Shown here piece after piece: positions 1 through 8,124 of a stretch of 20,500 nucleotides of DNA. Within the stretch, counting starts at the first letter, position 1, and the number at the start of each line of letters is the position of its first letter. The stretch spans positions 1-20,500 of the forward strand of contig PLSJ01000448.1 in assembly GCA_003165115.1 (NCBI GenBank). The letters are read 5' to 3'. Under the pieces are notes generated by a model, which saw only the letters and a program-made list of their open reading frames with translations, was not told where the DNA came from and did not search any database. Made by a program: the position numbers and the translations under genes. Source of the stretch: Syntrophaceae bacterium (GTDB lineage Bacteria; Desulfobacterota; Syntrophorhabdia; Syntrophorhabdales; WCHB1-27).

Positions 1-1
1 C

Positions 2-1711
2 GGGGTTGCGCCGAAGACCTACTTGCCCAATTACCGCGAATACTACGAGCAGCGCTATTTCGCCCCGGCAGACTTCGCGCCGACCGACCGTCTGGACATC
101 TTCGGCCAAAGGGACGTGCCCTTCGGGAACAAGCTGCTCTTCGAGGTCGGGGACCAGCCGGCCTTCCGGTTCTTCGTCGAGGTGTGCGAGGACCTCTGGG
201 TGCCCATCCCCCCTTCCTCGTACGCGGCCCTCGCGGGGGCGACCGTGCTCGTCAACCTTTCCGGCTCGAACATCACCGTGGGCAAGGCCGCGTACCGGCG
301 GCAGCTTGTGGCAAACCAGTCGGCCGGCTGCATCGCTGCCTACCTTTACACCGCCGCGGGCTTTGGTGAATCGACGACGGACCTCGCGTGGGACGGGCAG
401 GCGCTGATATACGAGAACGGCACGAAGCTTGCGGAATCGAAGCGGTTCTCCTACGAGTCACAGCTCGTGGCCGGGGACGTCGACCTCGACAGGTTGAGCC
501 AGGACCGGATGATTCAGGGGAGCTTCGGCCAGTCCATGCGCCACCACAGCGCGCAGCTTGCGGACTTTCGTGCCGTCGCCGTCGATGCGCGCGTCCCGCG
601 GGACGGCACGCTTCTCCTGGAGAGGACGTACGAGCGGTTCCCTTTTGTGCCGAGCGACATCGAGGGGCAGGACAACAGGTGCCGCGAGGTCTACGAGATC
701 CAGGTCCAGGGGCTCGCAAAGCGGCTCCAATTCACGGGGGTCGACAAGGTGGTGATCGGCGTCTCGGGCGGGCTCGATTCCACCCAGGCGCTCATCGTTG
801 CCGTCAGGGCCATGGACATCATGCGGCTTCCCAGGACGAACGTCCTCGGGTGCCTGCTGCCGGGGTTCGCGTCGAGCAGCCGCACCATGGACCAGGCGCG
901 CAGGCTCCTGGACGCCCTCGGCTGCACCCGGCAAGAGATCGATATACGTCCCTCGTGCCTCCAGATGTTCAAGGACATCGGCCACCCCTACGCGTCGGGG
1001 GAGCCGGTTTATGATATCACCTTCGAAAACGTGCAGGCGGGCGAGCGGACGAGCCACCTTTTCCGGCTCGCAAATCTGAGGCATGGACTGGTAGTGGGGA
1101 CGAGTGACCTATCGGAGCTTGCCCTGGGCTGGAGCACCTACGGCGTGGGCGACCATATGGCGCACTATCACGTGAATTCGAGCGTGCCGAAGACGCTCAT
1201 CCAGTACCTGATACGCTGGGTGGCGAGAAAGGACTTCTTTGGCGCTGAGGCGAGCATTGCCCTGAGCGACGTGCTCGGCACCGTGATAAGCCCCGAGCTC
1301 GTGCCGGGGATAAGCGCGGACGAGCCGGCCCAGTGCTCCGAAGACGTGCTCGGCCCCTTCGGGCTGCAGGATTTCACCCTCTACTACGTGCTCCGCTTCG
1401 GGTTCGCCCCGCCTAAAGTGGCCTTTCTTTCGTGGACCGCCTGGCATGATAAGGCGCGCGGCCTCTGGCCCGACGTGCCCGAAGGGATGCGGGGGGCCTA
1501 CACCATAGGCGAGATCAAGCGGTGGCTGTCCGTGTTTATCGAGCGCTTCTTCGAGTTCAGCCAGTATAAGCGGAGCTGCATAGCCAACGGGCCGAAGGTG
1601 GGGTCGGGCGGCTCTCTGTCCCCCCGTGGCGACTGGCGCGCGCCGAGCGACGGTGAGGCTGCCGCGTGGCGGGCGTCGTTGTCACGGATCCCCGAGGAGG
1701 ACCCCCGGTAA
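2..1711 (+). CDS. nadE: Glutamine-dependent NAD+ synthetase, 5'-truncated by window edge
   Basis: Makes NAD+ from deamido-NAD+, ATP and glutamine-derived ammonia in the cytoplasm. The reading frame is open from base 2, and the first visible residues ([15 protein letters not shown]) are internal to the glutaminase (nitrilase-fold) domain. That block carries the conserved Lys of the Glu-Lys-Cys triad; the Glu lies upstream of the window. The nucleophilic Cys is in VEVCEDLW (codon at 185-187). The C-terminal ATP-pyrophosphatase domain has the P-loop GVSGGLDST near 760-785, and further conserved blocks such as [12 protein letters not shown] and FEFSQYKRS follow. About 569 residues are visible, so roughly 110 N-terminal residues are probably missing compared with two-domain NadE. 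A TTG at 23 is in frame but sits inside the conserved block, so it is not the start. The gene ends about 70 bp before the next plus-strand gene. The assignment is secure. Confidence 0.95.
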   Translation, partial: GVAPKTYLPNYREYYEQRYFAPADFAPTDRLDIFGQRDVPFGNKLLFEVGDQPAFRFFVEVCEDLWVPIPPSSYAALAGATVLVNLSGSNITVGKAAYRRQLVANQSAGCIAAYLYTAAGFGESTTDLAWDGQALIYENGTKLAESKRFSYESQLVAGDVDLDRLSQDRMIQGSFGQSMRHHSAQLADFRAVAVDARVPRDGTLLLERTYERFPFVPSDIEGQDNRCREVYEIQVQGLAKRLQFTGVDKVVIGVSGGLDSTQALIVAVRAMDIMRLPRTNVLGCLLPGFASSSRTMDQARRLLDALGCTRQEIDIRPSCLQMFKDIGHPYASGEPVYDITFENVQAGERTSHLFRLANLRHGLVVGTSDLSELALGWSTYGVGDHMAHYHVNSSVPKTLIQYLIRWVARKDFFGAEASIALSDVLGTVISPELVPGISADEPAQCSEDVLGPFGLQDFTLYYVLRFGFAPPKVAFLSWTAWHDKARGLWPDVPEGMRGAYTIGEIKRWLSVFIERFFEFSQYKRSCIANGPKVGSGGSLSPRGDWRAPSDGEAAAWRASLSRIPEEDPR

Positions 1712-1771
1712 TAGCGGAGGCGGCTCGATCTTTTCTTCCGGGACGACCGGTTGGCGCCGAATAAAAAGGTA

Positions 1772-1777
1772 TATAAT
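1772..1777 (+). promoter_or_regulatory. Possible -10 element immediately before the DUF2156 gene
   Basis: TATAAT lies at 1772-1777, six bases before the preferred ATG at 1784. TTGGCG at 1751-1756 could be a weak -35 element with a 15-bp spacer, which is shorter than ideal. If this is used, the transcript would start at or very near the ATG and have almost no leader. No convincing Shine-Dalgarno lies between the hexamer and the ATG. This rests on a single hexamer match, so it is tentative. Confidence 0.3.
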
Positions 1778-1783
1778 AGAGAC

Positions 1784-2689
1784 ATGCCACCTCAATTTCC
1801 TGAATTCAAGCCGATAGGGATCGAAGACCGGGACGTGATCGACGGCAGGCTGAGAGAGTACCGGCCCGAGACATCGGAGCTCACCTTTACCAATATGTTC
1901 ATATGGAGGTCGCATTACGGCTTCGAGTGGTCTCTCTACCGCGATTGGCTGCTCGTGATCGGCGGAAATTCGGGGAACGGCGTGCAGGCCCTCCCTCCCG
2001 TGGGGCCGCCGTCGCGCGCGGAGGTGACCCGCATGCTTTTTACGTGGATGCGGGACGAGAGGCAGACAGCCAAGCCGCGGATAGACAGGGCAGACGCGAG
2101 GCTCGCGTCCGAGCTTGGGGAAAGCGGAGGCTTTGTGGTCGAGCCGACCAGGGACCACTTTGACTATGTCTACCTGACCGGAGACCTCATCGCGCTTTCC
2201 GGCAAGGCCTATCGCGCGAAGCGGAACCACCTGAACTACCTGCTTCGCTCGCACACCATCGTGTACGAGCCGCTTACCGAGGCCCACGTCGAGGCCTGTC
2301 TCGGGCTGGCCGAGAACTGGTGCGCGCTGCGGCGATGCGAGGAGGACCTGAACCTGATCGGCGAATGGGACGCGACGCGGGTTGCCCTGAGTCACTTGAG
2401 GGCCTTGCAGATAAAAGGAGGCGTCATACTGATCAACGGTAAGGTCGAGGCATTCACCCTTGGCGAGCGCCTCAATGAGGAGACCGCGGTGGTCCACATC
2501 GAAAAGGCGAACACGGAAATACGCGGCATGTACGCCGCCATAAACCAGCAGTTTTGCGAGAAGGAGTGGCCTGATTCGCGCTTCATCAACCGTGAGCAGG
2601 ACCTGGGAGAGCCCGGCCTGAGAGAGGCAAAGCTTTCCTACACTCCGGACCATATGGTCGAGAAGTACATAATACGGCAGGCGACATAG
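1784..2689 (+). CDS. DUF2156 (phosphatidylglycerol lysyltransferase C-terminal-like, GNAT-fold) protein
   Basis: About 301 residues, cytosolic, with no signal peptide or membrane segment. The sequence matches the DUF2156 family, which has the double GNAT-like fold also found in the catalytic part of MprF. Recognisable blocks are SELTFTNMFIWR near the N-terminus, LIALSGKAYRAKRNHLN in the middle, and HIEKANTEIRGMYAAINQQF followed by INREQDLGEPGLREAKLS near the end. No MprF-type membrane domain is present, so this is the stand-alone form, whose substrate is unknown. An acyl- or aminoacyl-transfer role is family-based inference only. I chose the ATG at 1784 because the upstream TTG at 1751 adds eleven residues not typical of the family and overlaps the candidate promoter. 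It converges on the next gene with a 19-bp gap. Confidence 0.8.
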   Translation: MPPQFPEFKPIGIEDRDVIDGRLREYRPETSELTFTNMFIWRSHYGFEWSLYRDWLLVIGGNSGNGVQALPPVGPPSRAEVTRMLFTWMRDERQTAKPRIDRADARLASELGESGGFVVEPTRDHFDYVYLTGDLIALSGKAYRAKRNHLNYLLRSHTIVYEPLTEAHVEACLGLAENWCALRRCEEDLNLIGEWDATRVALSHLRALQIKGGVILINGKVEAFTLGERLNEETAVVHIEKANTEIRGMYAAINQQFCEKEWPDSRFINREQDLGEPGLREAKLSYTPDHMVEKYIIRQAT

Positions 2690-2708
2690 GCGCGAGTGCC
2701 GCCTCTCT

Positions 2709-3023
2709 TTAAGTTCTGGGTGTTTTCCCCAGTTTCCTTTCGACCGATTCGATTTTTCCGCTCATCCTGCCGCCCGCTCCTTTTCTGATGTCGAGCTTGA
2801 CCGTTGCGTAGACCCTGCCGCAGTCCGGCTCAAGCTCCCTGTAAGCATCGGCGACCACCTTGAGCGCCTCGTCGATGTCGGCCGCCTCGATTATCGTCCC
2901 CATCGGCGTGAGCCGGTAGTCGAGATTTCGCCGATCGATCATGCCGATGATCCTCGCCACATAGCCGCTGATGCTTTCTCCCTTGTCCGTCGGGAACATG
3001 GCCAGCTCCAGCAGAACAGACAT
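2709..3023 (-). CDS. MTH1187-family (DUF77) thiamine-binding protein
   Basis: A small protein of 104 residues resembling the MTH1187/YqgV (DUF77, thiamine-binding) family, which forms ferredoxin-like beta-alpha-beta folds and tetramers. The N-terminal strand MSVLLELAMFPTDKGES, the block YRLTPMGTIIEA and the strand VYATVKLDIRKG are characteristic. Members bind thiamine or a related small ligand; the physiological role is poorly defined. The start is well fixed: AAAGGAGG lies five bases before the ATG. It is the last gene of the minus-strand run headed by the HEAT-repeat gene and lies 66 bp after the NlpC/P60 gene. Its own strong ribosome binding site allows independent translation. Confidence 0.85.
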   Translation of the reverse strand: MSVLLELAMFPTDKGESISGYVARIIGMIDRRNLDYRLTPMGTIIEAADIDEALKVVADAYRELEPDCGRVYATVKLDIRKGAGGRMSGKIESVERKLGKTPRT

Positions 3024-3089
3024 AAGACCCTCCTTTGTGCAAATTTACAGGTCCTTCAGGACTTATAAGACCTCTTCTTGCTTCTTTCA

Positions 3090-3989
3090 CTATCCTATCC
3101 TTCCGAAGGAGATTCTCCGGCCGTGGACGGTAAGGCCGCTTTCCCCTAGGGCCCGGAGAGAAAGGCCAAACCTCTGTGAAAACGTCCTGATGCGTACGAT
3201 GCCTCCCGTCTCCGCGGCCTCGATGAACTGCTCGCCCCCGAGGGAGAAGATCACGTGGTCGACCGAGCCCGCGTCTCCCTGGCGGGAAAGGAATATCAGG
3301 TCGCCCGGCCTTAAAGCCTGAGGGGCGACGGCGGTTGCGGTCAACCACTGGTCGTGGGCATCGCGGGGCAGGTCGATGTGGAGGACGCGGAAGACGAGGT
3401 TGACGAGACCGGAGCAGTCGACGCCCATGAGGGGACCACGGGACCACGGCATGGGCATAGACCTCCCGCCCCACAGATAGGCCGCGCCGAGGAAGAGGCG
3501 GGCCGTCTTGACCAGCACCCTTTCGTCGCCCGTTGAGTCCCCGGCACTCAGGGAGATATCCCTTTTCGGGACCCAGCCGATGTGCCGGCCTTCCATGGCG
3601 ACTTCGAAAAAGCCCTTCGCCTCTCCCGCCAGGGAGGGCCGGGTGCCCAGGGACAGGGGAAAGACCGCTTGGCCGGCCGCGGACGGGGTGGCGCGGACCA
3701 TGGAAAAAGGCCGCTTTACCACGCCGTCGCCCTCACCCGGCCCCGCAGCCTGCGTGACGTCCTTTTTCCGGACCCACCCCGGATAGCCCTGCCAGCCGTG
3801 GGGACCGGACTTCTGCTGCTCCACCGCCTCGACCCGCAGCCAATCGGTCGTTTCCTCCCTCACGAGGAGGGCTTCGTGAAACAGCACCTGGCTCTCCTGG
3901 TCTTCATCGTGGACGTTGAGGGGACTTGCCTCCGTCGGCCTCCTTCTCAAATTGGCGACGGGCGCCGTTACCCTCACGTACTCCGCCAT
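3090..3989 (-). CDS. SH3-domain NlpC/P60 (C40) cysteine peptidase, YkfC-like
   Basis: 299 residues. Two bacterial SH3-like modules (about 1-80 and 85-147, each ending in a GWV block) precede an NlpC/P60 domain (about 155-275). The nucleophile is Cys192 in GVDCSGLVNLVF and the general base is His245 in VDHVIFSL. The third polar position, twelve residues later, is Glu257 in FIEAAETGG, where YkfC-type enzymes usually have His. There is no signal peptide, so a cytoplasmic role cutting imported gamma-D-glutamyl-diamino-acid muropeptides (cell-wall recycling) is more likely than secretion; that role is inference. The start lies three bases after the mtgA stop codon, so translational coupling is likely, and no strong Shine-Dalgarno is evident. 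Pairing with mtgA supports a peptidoglycan function. Confidence 0.88.
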   Translation of the reverse strand: MAEYVRVTAPVANLRRRPTEASPLNVHDEDQESQVLFHEALLVREETTDWLRVEAVEQQKSGPHGWQGYPGWVRKKDVTQAAGPGEGDGVVKRPFSMVRATPSAAGQAVFPLSLGTRPSLAGEAKGFFEVAMEGRHIGWVPKRDISLSAGDSTGDERVLVKTARLFLGAAYLWGGRSMPMPWSRGPLMGVDCSGLVNLVFRVLHIDLPRDAHDQWLTATAVAPQALRPGDLIFLSRQGDAGSVDHVIFSLGGEQFIEAAETGGIVRIRTFSQRFGLSLRALGESGLTVHGRRISFGRIG

Positions 3990-3992
3990 GGC

Positions 3993-4751
3993 CTAAAGGT
4001 GCTCCTCTTCGTGCGGTGGCGCAGGCTGGTCGGACTGAACGGCAGCCTCCTCATAATCCTTCACCACGATCCCCCTCCGCACCATGATGCCGTAGATCAG
4101 CGCGGCCCGCCTTTTCACGTACCGTGAGTCGCGGTTCGCCCCATAGCGCCTCGGGTTCGGGAGGACGGCCGCCAGCCGGGCCGCCTCAACGGGCGAAAGG
4201 AGCGACGCGGACTTGCCGTAGTAGTGGAGAGAAGCGGCTTCGATCCCGAAAATGGCCTCGCCCCATTCGGCCACATTGAGATAGATCTCGAGGATCCGCC
4301 TTTTTGAGAGCGTCCTTTCCATTCGCCACGTGATGAGGGCCTCGGCCAGCTTCCGAAGCGGGTTCTTGGAGGGCGAAAGATAAAGGTTCTTGGCCAGTTG
4401 CTGGCTGATGGTGCTGCCCCCGAATTTGAACTTTCCCTCCTCGATGTCTTTTTCCATCGCCTTTTCCATCGCGTCCAGGTCGAAACCCCGGTGCGACCAG
4501 AACTTATCGTCCTCGGCGATGATCACCGCCTTTGCCGCATAGGGCGAAATGTGAGAGAACGTGGTCCACTTTTGTTGGATCCTGACCTTCTTGCCCTTGC
4601 TCTGCCATTCCTGTTCCCTGTATTCCATGAACGCAGTCTTTCGGGGGTTGACCCTCTTCAGCCTCGATACGTCGGGATAGACCGAATAATAGGCGATAGC
4701 GGCGAGCGCGGATGCCGCGATGAGGAGGAAAAGGGAGGTGAATACCTTCAA
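3993..4751 (-). CDS. mtgA: Monofunctional biosynthetic peptidoglycan glycosyltransferase (GT51)
   Basis: 252 residues, normal for MtgA. It polymerises lipid II into glycan strands at the outer face of the inner membrane. One N-terminal membrane segment (about residues 4-22) is followed by a single GT51 domain. The motifs appear in order: EDDKFWSHRGFD (catalytic Glu80), GGSTISQQLAKNLYLS (111-126), RKLAEAL (133-139), KRRILEIYLN (150-159) and LSPVEAARLAAVLPNP (185-200). There is no transpeptidase domain. The start is TTG at 4749-4751; it keeps the membrane anchor intact, has GAGG seven bases upstream, and the next in-frame Met is at residue 42, after the anchor. The gene abuts the NlpC/P60 gene and lies 108 bp downstream of the HEAT-repeat gene. 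Confidence 0.93.
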   Translation of the reverse strand: MKVFTSLFLLIAASALAAIAYYSVYPDVSRLKRVNPRKTAFMEYREQEWQSKGKKVRIQQKWTTFSHISPYAAKAVIIAEDDKFWSHRGFDLDAMEKAMEKDIEEGKFKFGGSTISQQLAKNLYLSPSKNPLRKLAEALITWRMERTLSKRRILEIYLNVAEWGEAIFGIEAASLHYYGKSASLLSPVEAARLAAVLPNPRRYGANRDSRYVKRRAALIYGIMVRRGIVVKDYEEAAVQSDQPAPPHEEEHL

Positions 4752-4859
4752 TGGCCTGCCTCGTGAGGGTTTCGTTTTCGTGCGTCGCGCGCGTCGACCC
4801 GATGGGGCCGGCGCTGGTGGTTTTAACCGCGAGTGGCTCGTGCGAGAGAGGCGCGTCGC

Positions 4860-5891
4860 CTATTCTTCCATCTCTGAGAGGGCGACCTCGGCCGCGAACT
4901 GTACGCCGCCGTCCTCGTCATCGAGGGCCGCGATGAGGTGACGGGCGGCCTTTTCATCCCCCAGCTTGCCGAGGGTCCACGCGGCCCAGCGCCGGATGCT
5001 GCGGTCTTTGTCGGTGAGCGATTCGATGAGGGCGGGCACCGCCTGTTTGCCTATCCGCGAGAGCGCGAGGGCCGCACCCTCACGGACGTACCTTGCCTCG
5101 TCGCTGAGCGCGATGATGAGGGCGCCTACCGCCTTTTTGTCCCCTATCTCCCCGAGGGCGTTTGCGGCGCCCCACCGGACACCCCAATCCTTGTCCTGCA
5201 GGGCGATAATGAGCGCGTCCACGGCCTTCTTGTCCTGCAGTTCTCCGAGCGCGTTGACCGCCTCTTCCCTTACATATTTATTCGGGTCGCCCAACGCCCC
5301 TATCAGACCGTCAACAGCCCCGTGATCTCTTATGTCGCCGAGGGCCGCTACCGCCCCCTCCCGCACATACGGGTTTTCATCCTTTAATGCCCGGCACAAG
5401 GCGTCGAGGATGGAGCCATCCTTCGTATGACCCATAATATGGGTCACCCTCCACCTGATATCCCAGTCCTCGGCGGCGAGAAGCGCGACGAGGTCGGGCA
5501 GCGCGATCCGGCCGACCCTTCCCAGGGCATCCTCCGCCGCGCGCCTCATCGATTCATCGCGGTCCTGCAGGGCGCTGACAAGCGGCTGGACCACGCCGGG
5601 ATCTTTGATTTTGCCGAGGGCCGAGACCGCCCCTTCCCGCACATACCTGTCTTTGTCGTTCACCGCCCGGATGAGCGGCTCCACCGCCATTTTGTGGCCG
5701 ATCTCGCCGAGGGCCCATACCGCCGCCTCCCTGACATATTCCTCCTCGTCCTTCAGCGCATCGAGAAGCGGCTTCACGGCCCTTATCCGTTTCAGCTTCC
5801 CCAGGCTCTCTGCCGCCTTGAAGCGCGCCTCCCAGTCCGGATTTGTGAGGTCCGCAAGCAGTTGGTCCATCTCTTGTTGAGTCCGCGTCAT
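4860..5891 (-). CDS. HEAT-repeat (PBS-lyase type) scaffold protein
   Basis: About 343 residues built almost wholly from some eleven tandem 31-residue HEAT/PBS-lyase repeats. Each has the pattern D-x-YVREGAVxALGEIGDxxAVxPLIxAL; examples are DEEEYVREAAVWALGEIG and DKDRYVREGAVSALGKI. Such solenoids are binding scaffolds. No catalytic residues are visible and the partner is unknown. A repeat near the middle (EDWDIRWRVTHIMGHTKD) is the most degenerate. I place the start at ATG 5889-5891, with GAGGG about seven bases upstream; a GTG one codon earlier is also possible. There is no signal peptide, so it is cytosolic. It is the first gene of the minus-strand run ending with the MTH1187-family gene. 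Confidence 0.9.
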   Translation of the reverse strand: MTRTQQEMDQLLADLTNPDWEARFKAAESLGKLKRIRAVKPLLDALKDEEEYVREAAVWALGEIGHKMAVEPLIRAVNDKDRYVREGAVSALGKIKDPGVVQPLVSALQDRDESMRRAAEDALGRVGRIALPDLVALLAAEDWDIRWRVTHIMGHTKDGSILDALCRALKDENPYVREGAVAALGDIRDHGAVDGLIGALGDPNKYVREEAVNALGELQDKKAVDALIIALQDKDWGVRWGAANALGEIGDKKAVGALIIALSDEARYVREGAALALSRIGKQAVPALIESLTDKDRSIRRWAAWTLGKLGDEKAARHLIAALDDEDGGVQFAAEVALSEMEE

Positions 5892-6303
5892 CACATTTCC
5901 CTCGCATATGTTTCTATCACAGAATGGTGGCGATGGAAACAGATTTATTTGCCTCGTGTTTGCCGGGCAATCGATTCGATTTTCTTCTCCTCCGGCCCGC
6001 GAGAGGCGCGTATAAAAGTGGATCGGGACTCGATGTCAAAGCGGGAAGCGGGGGTAATAAGGGGGACTGACAACTCACTTTGTTTTCTCATGTTATATTG
6101 TGCCTCACGCAGTGTCAACAGAAAACGCACAGGTTTCGAAAGATAATTCGTCTCTCTTTCATGCGGCACCCGTAAAAAGGCCCTTGTCAAGAGAATGAAC
6201 TCCTCCGTGGATGCCCTGGCCCATAGCCGCATCTTCCGTTGACCATACATACGGTTTTTATGCTCGGTGAGTCGGTGACGAACGAAAAACGAGAACAAAT
6301 TTG
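5892..6303. other. Long noncoding stretch between divergent transcription units
   Basis: About 410 bases between the HEAT-repeat gene and the ligase promoter, visibly richer in A/T than the flanking genes. The only sizeable open frame (minus strand, about 5945-6310) has an unfamiliar composition, begins inside the ligase promoter and has no family resemblance, so I do not call it a gene. A weak minus-strand promoter candidate sits near 6092-6118. I see no tRNA, riboswitch, repeat array or insertion-sequence remnant. Confidence 0.5.
6092..6118 (-). promoter_or_regulatory. Candidate minus-strand promoter for the HEAT-repeat operon
   Basis: On the minus strand, TTGACA (complement of 6113-6118) is followed after 15 bases by TATAAC (complement of 6092-6097). 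The orientation suits transcription toward the HEAT-repeat gene, leaving a leader of about 190 bases. The spacer is short, so this is a tentative call; the perfect -35 hexamer is the main support. Confidence 0.3.
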
Positions 6304-6305
6304 TT
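6294..6305. promoter_or_regulatory. Perfect 12-bp palindrome overlapping the ligase -35 box
   Basis: AACAAATTTGTT is a perfect inverted repeat whose last two bases are the first two of the TTGACA hexamer. Its position suits an operator or activator site. The IclR-family regulator encoded downstream is an obvious candidate ligand, but that link is inference, and no second copy of this palindrome was found at the TRAP promoter. Confidence 0.35.
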
Positions 6306-6333
6306 GACACCTGCCCACACAGTTTATTATAAT
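6304..6333 (+). promoter_or_regulatory. Sigma70-type promoter of the ligase/Mo-hydroxylase operon
   Basis: Perfect consensus hexamers TTGACA (6304-6309) and TATAAT (6328-6333) with an 18-bp spacer. The expected leader is about 50 bases before the ligase ATG. A second TATAATG at 6340-6346 repeats the -10 sequence twelve bases downstream and could be a second -10 element or an operator half-site. The same -35, spacer length and TTTATTAYAAT end recur at the TRAP operon promoter on the other strand. Confidence 0.75.
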
Positions 6334-6390
6334 GAAAGATATAATGTTATATTATGATATTTAAGGCAATATAAGAGGGAGGGTTTTTAC

Positions 6391-8037
6391 ATGAGACTCG
6401 AAGGGTTCACGCCCTATGACCCAAAGGATGCCGAAAAGTACAACAAGTTCAGGTGGTGGCTCGGGATGACATGGGGTGACGTGTTCGACAAGGCCACGGA
6501 TCTCTACCCGAACAAGGTCCGCCTCGTCGACGACGTGGCCCGCTATTCCTATCGGGAAATGCGAAATAACGTCGATCGCCTATCCGCGAGCCTCTTGAGG
6601 CTCGGCATCGAAAGAGGGGATAGGGTGCTCGTGCAACTGCCCAACTGGCATGAGTATCTCTTTTCCTTTTTCGCCCTCCAGAAGATAGGGGCCGTTGTCG
6701 TCATGCTTATTCCGCGTCACAGCCAACTGGAGATCAGTCATTTTGCGGAGCTGACCGGAGCAAAGGCGTGGATACTTCCGACGAGATACGGAAAGATCGA
6801 CTACCGGCCGATAGTCGAAAACGTGCGGAAGCAAAACAGCCGGTTGAAACATATTATTACGGTGCGGGGCGAGTGGGCGGGCATATCAAAGAGCTTCGAA
6901 GGGCTGCTCGATGAGGCGGAACTGGATCAAGCCGCCATCCAGGCGATCGGGGAGAGCAGGCCCGACCCTATGGATGTGTGCCAGATAATGCCGACAGGCG
7001 GGACAACCGGGATGCCCAAGGCAGCCCCCAGGACCCATAATGACTACCTGTGCAACGTCGAATATCATTCGAGGGCATGGGAGATCACCTCAAACGATAC
7101 GCTCCTCGTCGTTACCCCGGTCGCCCACGGTATGGCAATGCATTGGGGCGTCGGGGGCGCCTTCTTTAACTACGCGGGGCTCGTGCTCCTCGATTCGACG
7201 GAACCCCAAAAGATATGCGAGACGATCGAACGGCAGAAGATCACGGCGATGCTTTCGGTGCCTGCCATTATTACCAGGATTGTTAACCTCGAGGACCTGC
7301 CCCGGTACGATCTGAGCTCCTTGAAGAAGATATCGGTGGGAGGCGCACCAAGCACGCCGGAGCTTGTCAGGATGGCGTGGCAGAAGCTCGGTGTCACTTA
7401 CCATAACGGCCTTGGCTCCGTTGAGGGGACTGCCGCGGCCACGAGGACGGACGATGATATCGAGATTATTTGTCACAGCGTGGGTACCCCCATATGCCCC
7501 TACGACACGTTAAAGATAATCGGCCCTGACGGAGACGAGCTGCCCACCGGTCAGGAAGGCGAGTTGGTGTCAAAGGGGCCCGGTGTCTTTACCGGGTATT
7601 TCAAGTCCAAAGACAACGCGAGCGTCTTCACGAAAGATGGGTTTTTCAGAACCGGCGACGTCGCCAGGAAGGACGAGTGGGGATATGTGTACATAACCGG
7701 GAGGATCAAGGACATCGTCAATCGGGGCGGCGAAAAGATCAGCGCGGGAGAAATCGAGAATTTGATGAGCACGCATCCGGGCATAGAGTCCGCTGCGGTG
7801 ATAGGCATGCCGGACAAGGTCCTGGGAGAGCGTATCTGCGCGTATGTTCAGTCCAAGCCAGGGGAGAAAAACACGTTCGCGGAAATTATAGCCTTCCTGA
7901 AAGCGAAGGGCGCATCACTCCTCCAGTTGCCCGAGAGGATCGAGTTTGTCGACGCTATCCCGCTCACCAACATAGGCAAGCCGGACAAGAAGGCGCTGCG
8001 CGAAGACATCAGAAAGCGAATGGGCTGGAAGGAATAG
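6391..8037 (+). CDS. Adenylate-forming acid-CoA ligase (DhbE/EntE-like, ANL superfamily)
   Basis: 548 residues, full length for the family. It activates a carboxylic acid to an acyl-adenylate and, by its setting, probably then to a CoA thioester. Visible core motifs are the P-loop PTGGTTGMPK (201-210), the A5-like NGLGSVEG (339-346), RTGD (420-423), the hinge block GRIKDIVNRGGEKISAGEIE (437-456) and the C-terminal TNIGKPDKKAL with the adenylation Lys530. The N-terminus (RLEGFTPYDPKDAEKY) resembles 2,3-dihydroxybenzoate-AMP ligases. However, the DHB pocket His-Asn pair is His246-Gly247 here (VTPVAHGMAMHWG), so a different, probably aromatic or heteroaromatic, acid is expected. No carrier protein or siderophore gene is nearby. 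The start has GGGAGGG seven bases upstream. First gene of a six-gene operon. Confidence 0.85.
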   Translation: MRLEGFTPYDPKDAEKYNKFRWWLGMTWGDVFDKATDLYPNKVRLVDDVARYSYREMRNNVDRLSASLLRLGIERGDRVLVQLPNWHEYLFSFFALQKIGAVVVMLIPRHSQLEISHFAELTGAKAWILPTRYGKIDYRPIVENVRKQNSRLKHIITVRGEWAGISKSFEGLLDEAELDQAAIQAIGESRPDPMDVCQIMPTGGTTGMPKAAPRTHNDYLCNVEYHSRAWEITSNDTLLVVTPVAHGMAMHWGVGGAFFNYAGLVLLDSTEPQKICETIERQKITAMLSVPAIITRIVNLEDLPRYDLSSLKKISVGGAPSTPELVRMAWQKLGVTYHNGLGSVEGTAAATRTDDDIEIICHSVGTPICPYDTLKIIGPDGDELPTGQEGELVSKGPGVFTGYFKSKDNASVFTKDGFFRTGDVARKDEWGYVYITGRIKDIVNRGGEKISAGEIENLMSTHPGIESAAVIGMPDKVLGERICAYVQSKPGEKNTFAEIIAFLKAKGASLLQLPERIEFVDAIPLTNIGKPDKKALREDIRKRMGWKE

Positions 8038-8124
8038 ACTTCGGGATAAGGTGAAATATAGAGAGACGTGCCGGGCGTATACGGTACGTGAAGGTGAAAA
8101 ACGCGGGCAGGGATAGTGAGGACG

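Noticed and set aside
1682..2653. Minus-strand frame of about 320 codons opposite the DUF2156 gene
   Set aside because: The plus strand matches DUF2156 throughout, and the antisense frame has low-complexity basic composition and no motif.
5945..6310. Minus-strand frame in the 5892-6390 gap
   Set aside because: It would begin with GTG inside the perfect TTGACA box of the ligase promoter, has no good ribosome site and resembles no family.
6391..8037. Siderophore-type 2,3-dihydroxybenzoate-AMP ligase
   Set aside because: The pocket Asn is absent and there is no carrier protein, isochorismatase or other siderophore gene around it.
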